DNA from: Petrosia ficiformis
Lineage: Eukaryota; Porifera; Demospongiae; Haplosclerida; Petrosiidae
Direction: 5' to 3'
Length of the DNA stretch: 64,000 nucleotides
NCBI GenBank assembly: GCA_947044365.1
Contig: OX345644.1
Coordinates: forward strand, 6,524,077 to 6,588,076
This document shows positions 11,815 through 23,431 of the stretch, one piece after another. The stretch's first letter is position 1. Every line of letters starts with the position of its first letter. The position numbers and the translations under genes were made by a program. The notes beneath the pieces are model-generated. The model was given only the letters and a program-made list of their open reading frames with translations, was not told where the DNA came from and searched no databases.

Positions 11815-14800
11815 TTACTGAACTGTACCCTTTAGTTCACTGCCAAGTTTATATCCAGCATGTTTGTTCCAATCAAATTTTGTTCGAGTGATGGGAAGCT
11901 GTCGTCGAAGTGCTTTGAATGTTGTTTGACTCATTGTTTTATAATTATCACTTAAGGCACTCTGTGTGAAGAATCAATACTAGTTCATTAAAATGATGTG
12001 TGAATGAATGAAAGAAAGGATGAATGAATGGATGAATGAATGGATGAATGAATAAATGGATGGATGAATGATCGAATGGATGAATGAACAGAGAAGATAG
12101 AAAAAAACCTGGTAATCATTCTCAGCTTTCTCAATTGCTTTTACAATACCCTTAGCAGGATCAGCCTATGATAAAACACATATACATGTTATGTATGTTT
12201 TGTAATGCGAACTTACTGTACTAAAGGAGTCTGTGAAGTCCTTGAAAGAGACTAATTGTACGTTACCATCTTCATAATAATGCACCTATCAGGTTTTGGA
12301 AAAAAACTAAACTTTGTCTTCAGATAATAATTATATACATAAGTGATTTATGTCAGCAGGTTTCACATAGCGGAGAGGGAGGAGATACAGATATATACGC
12401 ACCTGTGCTCTAACAACACCTTTAATCTCTCCATTTCCACCTCCAGGAGAAAACGTTGCTTCCCATTCTGATCTCCAGCGTCCATTCCTTTACAATGCAA
12501 AGAGAACAATTATAGCTAATTAGCTATCACATGACTTTCATGTGACTCACCAAAAATTTTGCGGACTGAATTTGTGATCTTCTATGCAAACAATGAGTTT
12601 GATTTTGCCACCAGAAGAGGACCCATATACCTGGCAATACGAAAAGATGAAAGATAGCAAGAGATATTATACAATGTGCACATATATTGTATGTAATCCT
12701 CTTTTTCAGTATAAGATAAATGTTCACACATGCTGTCACCAATGCTGTCTCAAAACTCTAAGTAGACAATGAATTACAGCCTTCACTTGAAACTCCAAAC
12801 TTAATGTTTAGGTGTGCAAAATATTTTTAATCAGAAACGTCGTTTGTAGGAACTGCAAGCATTTTAATTCTCTCGAAACTCTAAACGGACCATGAACTAT
12901 AGTTCATGGTTCGTTTTTAGACCAAAATATTGAATGCTTCAGATTGGTCCGAAATTTGTTCCAGACTTAGTTAATGATGTCCTTATTAGGTGTACAAAAT
13001 ATTTTTGATCAGAAAAGTCGTTTGTAGGAACTGCAAGCATTTTAATACTCTATCGAAACTCTAGACCAAAATATTGAATGCTTCAGATTGGTCCGAAATT
13101 TGTTCCAGACTTAGTTAATGATGTCCTTATTAGGTGTACAAAATATTTTTCATCAGAAATGTCGTTTGTAGGAACTGCGAGCATTTTAATATTCTATCGA
13201 AACTCTAAACAGACCATGAACTATAGTTCATGGTTCGTTTTTAGACCAAAATATTGAATGCTTCAGATTGGTCCGAAATTTGTTCCAGACTTAGTTAATG
13301 ATGTCCTTATTAGGTGTACAAAATATTTTTGATCAGAAATGTTGTTTGTAAGAACTGCGAGCATTTTAATATTCTATCGAAACTCTAAACAGACCATGAA
13401 CTATAGTTCATGGTTCGTTTTTAGACCAAAATATTGAATGCTTCAGATTGGTCCAAAATTTGTTCCAGACTTAGTTAATGATGTCCTTATTAGGTGTACA
13501 AAATATTTTTGATCAGAAATGTCGTTTGTAGGAACTGTGAGCATTTTAATGTTCCCTTGAAATTCAAACAAACCATGAACTATAGCTTATTTGAAACCCC
13601 CAAAAGATTTTGTTTCAGATTGGTCCAAAGACTTAGTTAATGATGCTCTTATTATTTTCAAAACAACAAAATGTTGTTTGGAAAAAGAAAAGGAAGAGAG
13701 AATAAGAAAGTTACTTACCGTTACTACTCCATCAGGATAATGTTCTTTAGCATATCCTTGTACAGCTGTGTCTAAAGATACACGATGTGGTTCAGCTGTC
13801 ACATCTACTGATGCGGGCTGTATTTCACTAGCTTCCTAAATAGGATAGATATATAGATGGATGGATAGATAGATAGATGGATAGATAGATAGATGGACAA
13901 ATGCATACATGTATTGATGAATGGATGGATGGATAGGTAGATGGATAGATAGAGAGATACATAATTAGATAGATAGATAGATAGATATAGATAGGTTGAC
14001 AAATGCATGCATAGATGATGGATAGATGGATGGATATATAAATTTACATAGATGAATACATATAGATGGATAGTTACATGTACATAAAAAGATCATAAAT
14101 AGAGAGACAATTAACACACATATCCAGTTATCATGTACTGACCTTCCTCAAATGATCGTATTTAAATGACCTTTTGTTTCTAGGATCAACAAATCTGGAC
14201 CCATCCAGTTTACCTTGTTGTGTTATGAGAACATGATCTCTTTCAACCTTTACCGGAGTGAACTGCTCCATATTGTATTCACTAAAAGCACTGTTGAGAG
14301 TATGTGAATATGTGTATGTATGTGTTTATATATACATGTGTAAGTGGTTACATGTATAGTTATATCTACATGTCCTTAACAGAGGGTGTGTTAATAGCAT
14401 GCTTATGTGTATGTATGTATATGTAAGTGGTATATAACTACATGTATAGTTATATCTACATGTCCTTAACAGAGTGTGTGTTAATAGCATGCTTATGTGT
14501 ATGTACATGTATGTATATGTAAGTGGTATATAACTACATGTATAGTTATATCTACATGTCCTCAACAGAGGGTGTGTTAATAGCATGCTTATATGTATGT
14601 ATGTATATGTAAGTGGTATATAACTACATGTATAGTTATATCTACATGTCCTTAACAGAGGGTGTATTAATAGTATGCTTATATGTATGTATGTATATGT
14701 AAGTGGTATATAACTACATGTATAGTTATATCTACATGTCCTTAACAGAGGGTGTGTTAACAGTATGCTTATGTGTATGTATGTATATGTAAGTGGTATA

Positions 14801-16498
14801 TAACTACATGTATAGTTATATCTACATGTCCTTAACAGAGGGTGTGTTAATAGTATGCTTATATGTATGTATGTATATGTAATAAGTTTACAAGTACCTT
14901 GATGCTCCTTCTTTCAACAAGCGATCATCATTCAATAATACGCGAACATCTACAATACAAAATATAAATTTAACTATACATGTACATCACAAGACATAAC
15001 ATACCATTAAATACTTCATTGAATTCTCCAGGAGGGGCATTCTTTATAAATCCAGACACTATACGGACCTAATTAAAATATGTGTTTACGTGGAAATATA
15101 TTGTATTTATGTTATGTACATGTATGTACATATGAATCTACATGTACACGTATATATGCATGTATATATGTGTGTATGATATATACATACATACATGCAT
15201 ACATACATGCATACATACATACTATGTATGTATGTATGTATGTATGCATGTATGTATGTACGTACGTATATGTATGTGTACGTATGTAAGTATGAATGTA
15301 TGTATGTACATGTATATATAAACATAAACATTCAAATTGTTTTTTTTTGTAACACAAATATTAATAACAGTAACAAATTATACTGTATACACATCTACAA
15401 TAATTATACATACATATATACTATATATCTGTAATCAATTATGTGTACACATGAGTACATATATGGTATGTTCATTAATAATAAGGCAATGATATATTTA
15501 GTGGACAAGTAATTAGAGGGTGTGTCAATTAACATTCCAGCATAGAATTACTGTTCCTAATCATAGGGTTTGAGCTAAGGATTGAAACTGAACAATAAGC
15601 CACTCTCCTCTTCCCATCACACCAACCCAATCTAAATGTTCATTATGTGTCAGTCATGTGATTACACATTCATCTGTTAGCAACCCAGTGTTCTGCCCAC
15701 ACTGGTCGGCAATAACTACCACTCAGTATGCTTTAACCACCACTCATTATAAATTAACCACCATTCAGGTAATATATATTGGCTATCGAGACAGAATCGA
15801 GACAGAATTAGGTATATACCAAGCAAAATACTAAATGCAAGTTAGAATCCAACCACCACTCTAAATATCCTGGGCAGAACACTGGCAACTATTTCCTAAA
15901 AGTATTTTTATATTCATTCTTTCAGACAATTTGTCGATTCAGTAGGTACACATCTTAGACTGTAGGTTGTGATAAAGTAAATAGACACCACAATATATAA
16001 TATATTTAGATATTTAGCAACTATGTATATATAGGGAGGGGTCTTCATTCCATGCTGGTCTAGTGACAGTTCACTAACTATAGACATGTAAGCTACTAAA
16101 CATGTTGATAAGCTACCACAACTCAACAATAATAGAAAAAGGTTCCTACCATTCGTAAAGGTATATATATATATATGCATTTGATAAACTAATTTAAAAA
16201 GCCATAATTACATATAAAATATAATTATATTTATACATACACAAGACCAATATCGGCACTGCTTAGAACACATGGTTCCTATAAACTAAAATACCTATTG
16301 AGGGGTCATCTCATCTGCAGTGCAATTCCCCCTTACTTGAACAGTATCACTTAAGTACATGTGTGTGTGTGTGTGTATTATAGACATTATACATAACTAT
16401 ATTGATGAGAGTATATATACAAATACACGCAACAAATTTTAATGTCAATTCACCACGATTACCTTATCATTATCACTGATCCTTTCGTAGTCAGTCAT
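11815..16498 (-). CDS. CAPZA: F-actin-capping protein subunit alpha (284 aa, 10 exons)
   Basis: Exons in transcription order: 16463-16498, 15005-15068, 14898-14949, 14143-14290, 13719-13835, 12551-12630, 12403-12487, 12217-12285, 12109-12165 and 11815-11961. They sum to 855 nt (284 aa plus TAA), against ~286 aa in vertebrates. The protein starts [12 protein letters not shown] and contains [19 protein letters not shown], the family signature [13 protein letters not shown], and [16 protein letters not shown]. It ends near the [24 protein letters not shown] tentacle region. With the beta subunit it caps actin barbed ends in the cytoplasm. Start chosen as the first ATG in the family frame. Introns carry a satellite array (12787-13660), a 90-bp minisatellite (14330-14885) and a TIR element (15685-15884). 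Confidence 0.96.
12787..13660 (+). repeat. ~180-bp intronic satellite, array 1
   Basis: Tandem units recur at 144, 180 and 180 bp, measured from CCAGACTTAGTTAATGATG at about 12961, 13105, 13285 and 13465. Each unit includes AGGAACTGCGAGCATTTTAA and a short palindrome, CATGAACTATAGTTCATG. It fills the CAPZA intron 12631-13718. Units are homologous to the arrays at 40430-41460 (same orientation) and 51515-52705 (inverted). Confidence 0.9.
13840..14095. repeat. GATA/GGAT microsatellite in a CAPZA intron
   Basis: Mixed GATA and GGAT units between exons 13719-13835 and 14143-14290. A minus-strand frame of Tyr/Leu/Ser/Ile repeats here is only the repeat read through. Confidence 0.85.
14330..14885. 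repeat. 90-bp minisatellite, six units
   Basis: The marker TGTCCTTAACAGAG recurs at about 14371, 14461, 14557, 14647, 14737 and 14827, so the period is 90 bp with one 96-bp unit. It fills the CAPZA intron 14291-14897 reading towards exon 14898-14949. Units are close to identical, which suggests recent expansion. Confidence 0.93.
15080..15330. repeat. ATGT tetranucleotide array
   Basis: Runs of ATGT and its complement ACAT meet near 15220, which makes an inverted arrangement able to fold back. Located in CAPZA intron 15069-16462. Frames of Ile-His-Thr-Tyr type are repeat translations. Confidence 0.88.
15685..15884. mobile_element. Non-autonomous TIR element (200 bp) with 5-bp target-site duplication
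   Basis: Termini are CAGTGTTCTGCCCA (15686-15699) and its exact complement TGGGCAGAACACTG (15871-15884), plus one extra C at 15685. GCAAC flanks both sides (15680-15684 and 15885-15889), which fits a 5-bp target duplication. No ORF. The interior has repeated ACCACCACTCA motifs. A degenerate relative lies at 36463-36664, and an element with similar tips at 62564-62720. Located in CAPZA intron 15069-16462. Confidence 0.82.
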
Positions 16499-16550
16499 AT
16501 CACTTTCTTTATCTCTTCAGTCTTTCAATCACTCAGAGAATCGAAGGAGT

Positions 16551-16560
16551 GTCACGTGAC
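16551..16560. promoter_or_regulatory. Palindromic E-box GTCACGTGAC upstream of CAPZA
   Basis: A perfect 10-bp palindrome with the CACGTG core (USF/MITF/TFE class bHLH-ZIP site), 52 bp 5' of the CAPZA start codon at 16498. Motif seen directly; the regulator is inferred. Confidence 0.55.
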
Positions 16561-16693
16561 CTTAACACCACACCCACCAAGTATACTGAATCCCGTATAC
16601 TCTTAACTTAATTAGTATTATTTTTATAATCATTATTATTACATAATTATTATTGTTTATACACACTTACAATGTGTAAATTTGTATAAAAAG

Positions 16694-19600
16694 TTAAATG
16701 ATAACAGCCACGCCAACAGCTCCATAATGTTTGCTCATCGACAGAGCCAACGTCCATTCCTTCTTCTCTATATCATATATTTCCATTGAGCTCAGATTAG
16801 CCCCTCCATCATAACCCCCTATAGCATATATCTTCTTACCTACAGCAACTGTTCCAACACGACCTATATAAAGAAAACAATTCATGTGATATACATAATA
16901 GTATCTTTTCTACAAGTGTTTTGACCAAATGTGGCTTAACAAGCAAGCTAGAATAGTACAAGTTGCTAATATCAACCAGCTCCCCAGGACCGACGGCTTT
17001 ACATCCCCTCCGAAGGATGGGGTGATAAACACCTCCTCATTTTTGAAGGTAGAGCTGAGTACACTCATAGGCGAGAAAAAGCCTGAACCTAGTGGGGCTT
17101 GAACCAGCAACCTTTTAATTGCAGGTCAGCACTTTAACCAGCATGCCACTAGAACCTATTCAGTGTACCACACGAAACATGCCTCTGTTGGTAGTTATCA
17201 CTCATATATTAATTACAGGGTATTTTGATTATAATTACAATGTATACGTACTTCGTCTACACATCATATTTGGTAAAAATGACCACATCCTTAAATTGGT
17301 GTCGTAAAACTCAACAGAGTTTAGGAATTGATGTCCATCAAATCCACCTACACTGAAATAATGACGAAAAATATATTATTGTTATTTATTAATTATTATT
17401 ATGATATAACTAAATGTAATAAACAAATGAGAACCTCTGTTAAAGGACACTCTGAAATAAGGACACCTCTGTACTAAGGACTCTTGTCTTTTTCCCAATA
17501 CAATACATTTGCATATTAAAAGCCTCTAAATAAAGGTCACCTCTCTTTAAAGAACACTTCCATTAATCCCAAGGTGTCCTTTATAAAGAGATTCCACTGT
17601 TTTGTCTAACCACCCTGCAGACACTCAACTGACCAGTGTACAATCAGTTATTAGAAATAGCATTTCAAGATACCTCATACCTGGTTATGTAATACATCAT
17701 TATATCTGGTATTATTATAAAGCACAAAACATTCATAAACAACTATTTTTGTCCAAAAGCAGATGTTCTGCCATGAGGGAGACAGTTTACGCACATCACT
17801 GCTGAGTTTTCTTACAAGGTTCTGACTACAGACTATCATAATAACTATACCTAAAGAGTTTTCCATCAGCTGAAGCAACGCCCAATCTACATCTTTTACA
17901 ATTCATATCCGATACATAATTCCATTGCTGTAGCTCAGGATCATATCGTTCAACACTGTTAAATATTGATAGTCCATCGTGACCACCTAGTAAAAGAGAG
18001 ATTCTATAAATAGTAACATCATTAATATAGAGTACTAGTAAAGAGAGATTCTATAAATAGTAACATCATTAATATAGAGTACTAGTAAAAAGCGATTCTA
18101 TAAATAGTAACATCATTAATATAGAGTACATGTACTACGTAGTAAAGAGAGATTCTATAAATAGTAACATCATTAATATAGAGTATTAGTTGATATGCTA
18201 TATATAGTAACACTAAACACATATCAACTGATGATGTAACTATTGATACGCTATATATAGTAACACTAATCACATACCAACTGCATATACACATCCATTG
18301 AGTAAAGCAGCTCCTGGAGCACTCCTATTAGTTTTTAATGAAGGGGCTACACTCCACATATCTCTTCCTGTGTCATATCTGTATTAATATGTAATGGATG
18401 GATTGAGTAATGGATCAGTGGATGGATGGATGGATGGATGGATGGATGGATAAATGGATGGATGGATGGATGCATGATTCAATGGATGGATGGAGGATAG
18501 ATAGATTAATGGATGGATGAAGCAGTATATAGATGGATGGTTGAATGAATGTATACAGATGGACATACATACAAGCACTAACACTTCAACTGAATTAAGA
18601 GAATGTATTCCATCATAACCACCTATAACATATACCAGATCACCTTGTACAGCAACTCCCATAGCACTACGACGAGTCGTCATTGGACAACAAGAACTCC
18701 ATTTATTAGACTAACCAGGAAGTAATGAAGAATAGAATATGAGAGATTAGTAAATGTAAGATTTGGATGAATAAATGGATGGTGGATGGATGGATGGATG
18801 GATGGATGGATGAATGGATTGATGGATGGATGGACGGATGGATGGATGAATGGATGAATGGATGGATGGATGAATCAAATCTCACTTGTGGGTCAAAACA
18901 TTCCACAGCAGAGAGTCTGTGTATAGTTCCATCATAACCACCAAATGCATATACCTTACCATTAACAACAGCCACACCTACTCTGCTCCGGAGTATCTCC
19001 ATTGGTTGAGATATCTGCCATGTCCCTTCTTCAATATCATACCTTTAGGAAGGATAATTCTATTTTAAATCCAGAACGTTGTCTTCTCTATTCATTAATC
19101 TATTACCCTTTCATTCTATATTACACATACATACATACACATGTACATGTATACATATACACATGTACCCGTGTACATGTACACATACATGTATACACAT
19201 ACCCATGTACATGTATACATGTACATGGGTATGTGTATACATGTATGTGTACATGTACACGGGTACATGTGTATATGTATACATGTACATGCTATGTACA
19301 TGTACACGTGTACACGTGTACACATGTACACATGTGCACATGTACACATGTACACATGTACACATATACACATATACATGTACTTGTACATATATACACA
19401 TGTACATGTACACATATACACATGTACATGTACACATATGCACATAAACACATGTACATGTACACATATACGCATGTACATGTACCCGTGTACATGTACA
19501 CATGTACACATACCCATGTACATGTACACATATACACATGTACATGTACATGTACACATATACACATGTACATGTACACGTATACACATGTACACATACA

Positions 19601-20901
19601 CACATGTACACATATACACATGTACATATACACATGTACACATATACATTTCTCTCTTCATTCATAGTATCCAGTCATTACCTTTCAACAGAATATGCTG
19701 AATTTTCTGCACATCCTAAACCACCTATTACATATATAACTCCACCTTCAGATAGACCCACTCTCGTTTGGATGAGAGATGAAGGAAGCAGAGATTTCCT
19801 CTCGGGCAGGAGGTGAGCACAAACAAGTGCCTCGTCAATTAAGTCACGACATTCCAAGTTCTGTCTAATTAAATGGTTCTTTAAAACTTTATCGGCAATA
19901 ATACTGGGTTCTATTAGTGGTAAACGAACAGCTTTTATAAGTCTGGTAATGTAAGGAGTACGATTGTCTGGGTCATGTGATATCCATGTGATTAAAGAAT
20001 CAAATACAACTTCTTCGGATTGAACTATGTATGGAACAATAAACATTACATACATACATACATACAAATGTATATTCATATAATGTAGATATGTACAATG
20101 TTTTGGTTTAAAACATGATTATATTACAGCTAAAGTTTCCCAGTACAAAATAAACTCTTCTGTACATATATCATGCATTCATATAAAAGTACAATTACAA
20201 TATCTAATACCACATTAGAATTAAATACAGCTAAAATTTCTCATTGAAATGAATAGTTCTTGTTTACTGAAATTTCATAACAGTACCTCCCACTTACGAT
20301 ATCAGTAATTCAGTATCTCACCTTTCAATTTATTACACGACAACAACGTATCAATCTGAGAGATTGAAAGTGTCAAAAACTCTTCACTTTGCGATACCTC
20401 CCCAAAATGGGCCAGAGCATGGTTCTGAGCAGCCTTTGCTAAAACTTCACATCCGTGTATCTCAGCAAAGTCTCGAATACCCAAACAGTTAGCAGATGTT
20501 AGTTGGTGATGTATAAACTTCACACAGGACTCTTGTAAATTATTTAGTTGAAACAGACATGCAATAGAGAGCAAGTTCTGCACATTGTCTGCTGTTAATA
20601 TAATTTTGCCTGTATATATCAGTTTAATTACTAACTCAAGAGCATAACCATCAACATCTTTTAGTTCCACAACTCCATTCTGTGTCTCTGTCATTCCTGA
20701 TCTAAACATGGCAGAGAAGTAAGGACAACATGCCACTAACACAACCTTATGTGCATGTATTTCTAAATGTCCTGCTCTCAGTATAACATCACATAGCTCA
20801 CGATGATTATACAGTGCTTCTAAAGATCTGAAGGCATCCAAAAAATGGTTTTTTGGTTCGTGGACAAACTGATTTTCAGTGTCTTCATCTGAATCAGACA
20901 T
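16694..20901 (-). CDS. KLHL18: KLHL18-like BTB-BACK-Kelch protein (571 aa, 8 exons)
   Basis: Exons: 20322-20901, 19682-20024, 18886-19042, 18583-18710, 18278-18378, 17851-17986, 17252-17352 and 16694-16863. They sum to 1716 nt (571 aa; human KLHL18 is 574). The BTB domain (residues ~20-145) has LCDVIL and [21 protein letters not shown] follows with [17 protein letters not shown], and [12 protein letters not shown] then [13 protein letters not shown] spanning exons 1-2. Six Kelch blades follow with GGYDG/GGHDG/GGFDG and repeated SVE-Y-D spacing. Family role: substrate adaptor of Cullin-3 ubiquitin ligase. [20 protein letters not shown] and LPERK in the linker point to KLHL18 rather than other KLHLs. 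Introns hold a tRNA-like SINE, a MITE and long microsatellites. Promoter features lie at 21000-21140. Confidence 0.9.
16915..17156 (-). mobile_element. tRNA-derived SINE-like element
   Basis: On the minus strand, 17156 down to ~17085 looks like a tRNA head. An A-box-like TGGCATGCTGG is followed at tRNA spacing by a B-box-like GGTTCAAGCCC. About 170 bp of non-tRNA body follows down to ~16915. It lies in the KLHL18-like intron between exons 17252-17352 and 16694-16863. The acceptor arms do not pair cleanly, so it is not a working tRNA gene. Confidence 0.65.
17430..17605. mobile_element. Dispersed GTCCTTTA/TTCCACTGT element, copy 1
   Basis: Repeated AAGGACAC-type words within a block ending in GATTCCACTGT. 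Similar sequence lies at 29545-29640 and at 30868-31023 (ending GGTTCCACTGT). It resembles a short non-autonomous DNA transposon with ACAGTGGAA tips; the left end is degraded. Located in a KLHL18-like intron. Confidence 0.55.
17996..18200. repeat. ~47-54-bp minisatellite in a KLHL18-like intron
   Basis: Four copies of a unit containing GATTCTATAAATAGTAAC followed by ATCATTAATATAGAGTA. It lies next to exon 17851-17986, in intron 17987-18277. Confidence 0.85.
18395..18880. repeat. Two GGAT arrays flanking one Kelch exon
   Basis: GGAT arrays at 18395-18560 and 18770-18880 sit on both sides of exon 18583-18710. The exon itself is free of the repeat. Confidence 0.85.
19120..19650. repeat. Palindromic ACATGT/GTACAC array
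   Basis: About 530 bp built almost only from ACATGTAC, ACACATAT and GTACACGTGTAC words in intron 19043-19681. Because the word is its own complement, long frames (Cys-Thr-His-Val type) are open on both strands. None is a gene. Confidence 0.93.
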
Positions 20902-20999
20902 GATAGAAAAAAGATAGACCCTGTAATAATAATATTAATAATTACAATTATTAATGTGGGTGGGGCTCAATATTCTGCAGAATCCACAAATTAGGGTTA

Positions 21000-21140
21000 G
21001 TCTCATCCCGATCCCCAGACTAGAATGACCAATCTAATCTACTAAATCACGTGATTGCTCAACTTTTGTTGTCTTGATTGGTTGACTCACACAAATTTGA
21101 TTGGTTGATTCCTTTGGGTGTAACTGGATTGGTTTAATTA
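21000..21140 (-). promoter_or_regulatory. KLHL18-like promoter: TCACGTGA E-box and three CCAAT boxes
   Basis: About 120-240 bp 5' of the start codon at 20901. On the minus strand there are three CCAATC motifs (near 21077, 21099 and 21128), one reverse CCAAT near 21030, and a palindromic TCACGTGA near 21048. The block is duplicated at 24575-24720 in front of no gene. Motifs are seen directly; promoter activity is inferred. Confidence 0.55.
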
Positions 21141-21282
21141 AAGCGACCTGAAAATTTCGGTAGTACAGTCTGCTTTATAGCATTTTTAATTACAAAGCAA
21201 GTTTTTAAATGTTGTCATAAAGGTGGTTTACAAATTTATAATTGAAAAATACAGCATGAATAATTAGTATACAAACATGTGG

Positions 21283-21355
21283 ACATGGACATTTTGATGG
21301 AGGACTGTTATACACAAAAGGTTTTCTCTCAATAGTGTAAATATATTAGGAGGAT
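21283..21355 (-). pseudogene. Relic of death-domain gene terminal exon (unit A)
   Basis: Minus-strand sequence resembles the end of the last exon of the death-domain genes (PPN-TFTI-RNSFVYNS region). It is shifted and interrupted and has no acceptor AG. It lies just downstream of gene A's stop; matching relics follow genes B and C. Confidence 0.65.
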
Positions 21356-21432
21356 TAAAAAAATATAAAATGTAGCCAAATTAATATATATATATATATT
21401 ATATATATAAGTAGCTAGCTTTAAGTGTTCGA

Positions 21433-23275
21433 TCAGTCATGTGGACATGGACGTTTTAATGGAATTGTGACAGGACTGTTGTACACAAAACTGTTTCTTT
21501 TGATAGTAAATGTATTATTTGGAGGTTTAACACCAATTATTTCTACTTCTAGAGTGAGTGGAGAACATCCAGAAACTTCACAAGCCAGACTAACTGTAAA
21601 TGCACACAACTGACCACTATCAATGTCTGATTTCTTTATCTGTAAAGATAGTGAACAATATGCATGCAGTACACAGATATCCTGTAGTTGTAGTAAACTT
21701 ACTTTAAGTGGAGTAGGTTCCTCTATTTTCCATCCTGAAATATATCCTGTGGTATAATCTAGACTCAACTCATTTCTACTGAGACCAATTATCATCTTCG
21801 GACCTTCATCAAACTTTGGATCCTTGTATCTCGCTATTAACATCTACAAATAAAACAGATACATCATACACATATTACGTCTGGATCTTACACAAGGTTT
21901 CAGGCACATATTACAACAGTGACAACATACATCACATCTCACACATCGATACCACATCTCACACACATCACAACTCACACATCAAGTCTCATGTATATCT
22001 GATTACTCACCCTCATCACATTACACACATGTCACACATGAGGTGTCAGGCACATCACAACTCATGATCACAAACATCACATTTCACACACATTATACAA
22101 ATTTTATGAAACCTTTTCTTTGTCTGCTTTGGCAATGACCACATGTGCCTTCCAAGTGTTATGTGTCTGTTCATAGAATATTTTACAAACTACATAAATA
22201 AAAGAATATAAAACTTCTATATATTATACCAACAGCCATTCTTCATGATAATACATCTACACTATTCATACCTCCATCTAATTTAAGTTGTTTCTTTATA
22301 TCATCATCATCCTGAAGCCTTTCAGCAAGATCAATGTTACCAATGTTTTTACAAACTCGAATAATTTCAAAAATGGTTGCTTTACTACCCTTCATTTTAA
22401 TCCAAGTATCTAGTAAATCACTCATACAATCAGCTGCTGTTGGTTCATTTTTAATCTGTTGTAACTCTTCATTTTCTATACCAAGATTGAGTCCAAATCG
22501 ATACCATGTTGATACCACTCCCTTCAACAAAGTCATCATTTTCTCTGTATAGTCATGATCACCAACAGGAACTAGAGGATTGTGTTGAAAATGTATTGTG
22601 TACATGTTTTGATTTTTTTAAATTGGTTAATCACTAAAATTAATAATACAAAATACTGCTAGGATCAAATATGTCAAAGTTGACCAAGTAAGTATACAAT
22701 GTATAACCAATCCCCATGCAAAGACAAGTTTCCATACTATGGAGTCTTGTGTGGCCAGACCCAAGTACATTTTACAATGGCTTCTGTTTAGGTTGTGGCT
22801 ATGTGAGACTAATTTATGGAGGTATATATCCTCAATTCAAAGTCACAAGCTGTACAAACATTATGCATTTGAATGTATACGTAATATTTACTGGCTAACC
22901 TTTGCTATCAAGATTTGGATGAAGTTGTTTAATATCCTCAGCTAATGCAATATCTTGTAACCTTAATACAGCATCATAAATTCTACGCCAGGTGTTATTG
23001 CCTTGTTGCTTCCACTTGTCAAGTACTTTAATCATTTTATCCTTAGCACTGAGGCTATTCGGTTTTGTTTTGATCTCTTGTATAGTATCATAAGGTAACT
23101 GCAAGTGCGTCCCAAACAGCTCCCATTGAAAATTTAGTTCATGAAGTTTAAAGCAAAGAAGATCCAGGTCTTTACATGTAACTAAAAAAAAAAAAATTAA
23201 ATTATGTCATTATAATAGTATACAGATATGTACTCTATTACCTTTTCCTGGTGGTATTGGATTTGATTCAGCCAT
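21433..23275 (-). CDS. Tandem death-domain protein A (346 aa, 6 exons)
   Basis: Exons: 23242-23275 (MAESNPIPPGK), 22900-23181, 22272-22571, 22113-22189, 21703-21843 and 21433-21639 (TGA). Two death domains sit one per exon: residues ~18-105 (NFQWELFGTHLQLPYDTIQ ... WKQQGNNTWRRIYDAVLRL) and ~108-205 (WYRFGLNLGIENEELQQI ... LLDTWIKMKGSKATIFEII ... LAERLQ). Each has the LG-I ... L--W ... LA/LAE death-fold pattern. The last ~140 residues are probably beta-rich, contain WKAHVVIAKADKEK and SPLTLEVEIIGVKPPNNTF, and match no family I recognise. No membrane segment or signal peptide is seen. First of three tandem paralogues. It is probably an apoptosis or innate-signalling adaptor, by inference from the death domains. 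Confidence 0.82.
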
Positions 23276-23419
23276 GTCTCACTACACCTGTAATCTTCTA
23301 TTGTTCTTAGAGACTGTGAAAATGCTAAGTGTAAAAAATGAATATAGAACACACTATGAATATTATAGTACATGTCACGTAATTGGACACCATGCAAAGT
23401 TGCTTGCTTAGCTCATAGT

Positions 23420-23431
23420 GGGGGGTTTCCC
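23420..23431. promoter_or_regulatory. kappaB-like site upstream of death-domain gene A
   Basis: GGGGGGTTTCCC fits the GGGRNWYYCC NF-kappaB consensus and lies ~145 bp 5' of the ATG at 23275. It sits in a block (TTTCCCAGGGAAA) conserved upstream of paralogues B and C. Confidence 0.5.

Noticed and set aside
17085..17156. Functional tRNA gene
   Set aside because: A- and B-box are present, but acceptor and anticodon stems do not pair properly, and an unrelated body is attached, as in a SINE.
19002..19816. Long overlapping frames on both strands with Cys-Thr-His-Val-Tyr runs
   Set aside because: They are translations of the palindromic ACATGT array inside a KLHL18-like intron. The same artefact occurs at 15080-15330, 34500-35180, 50200-50600, 54750-55160 and 56080-57950.
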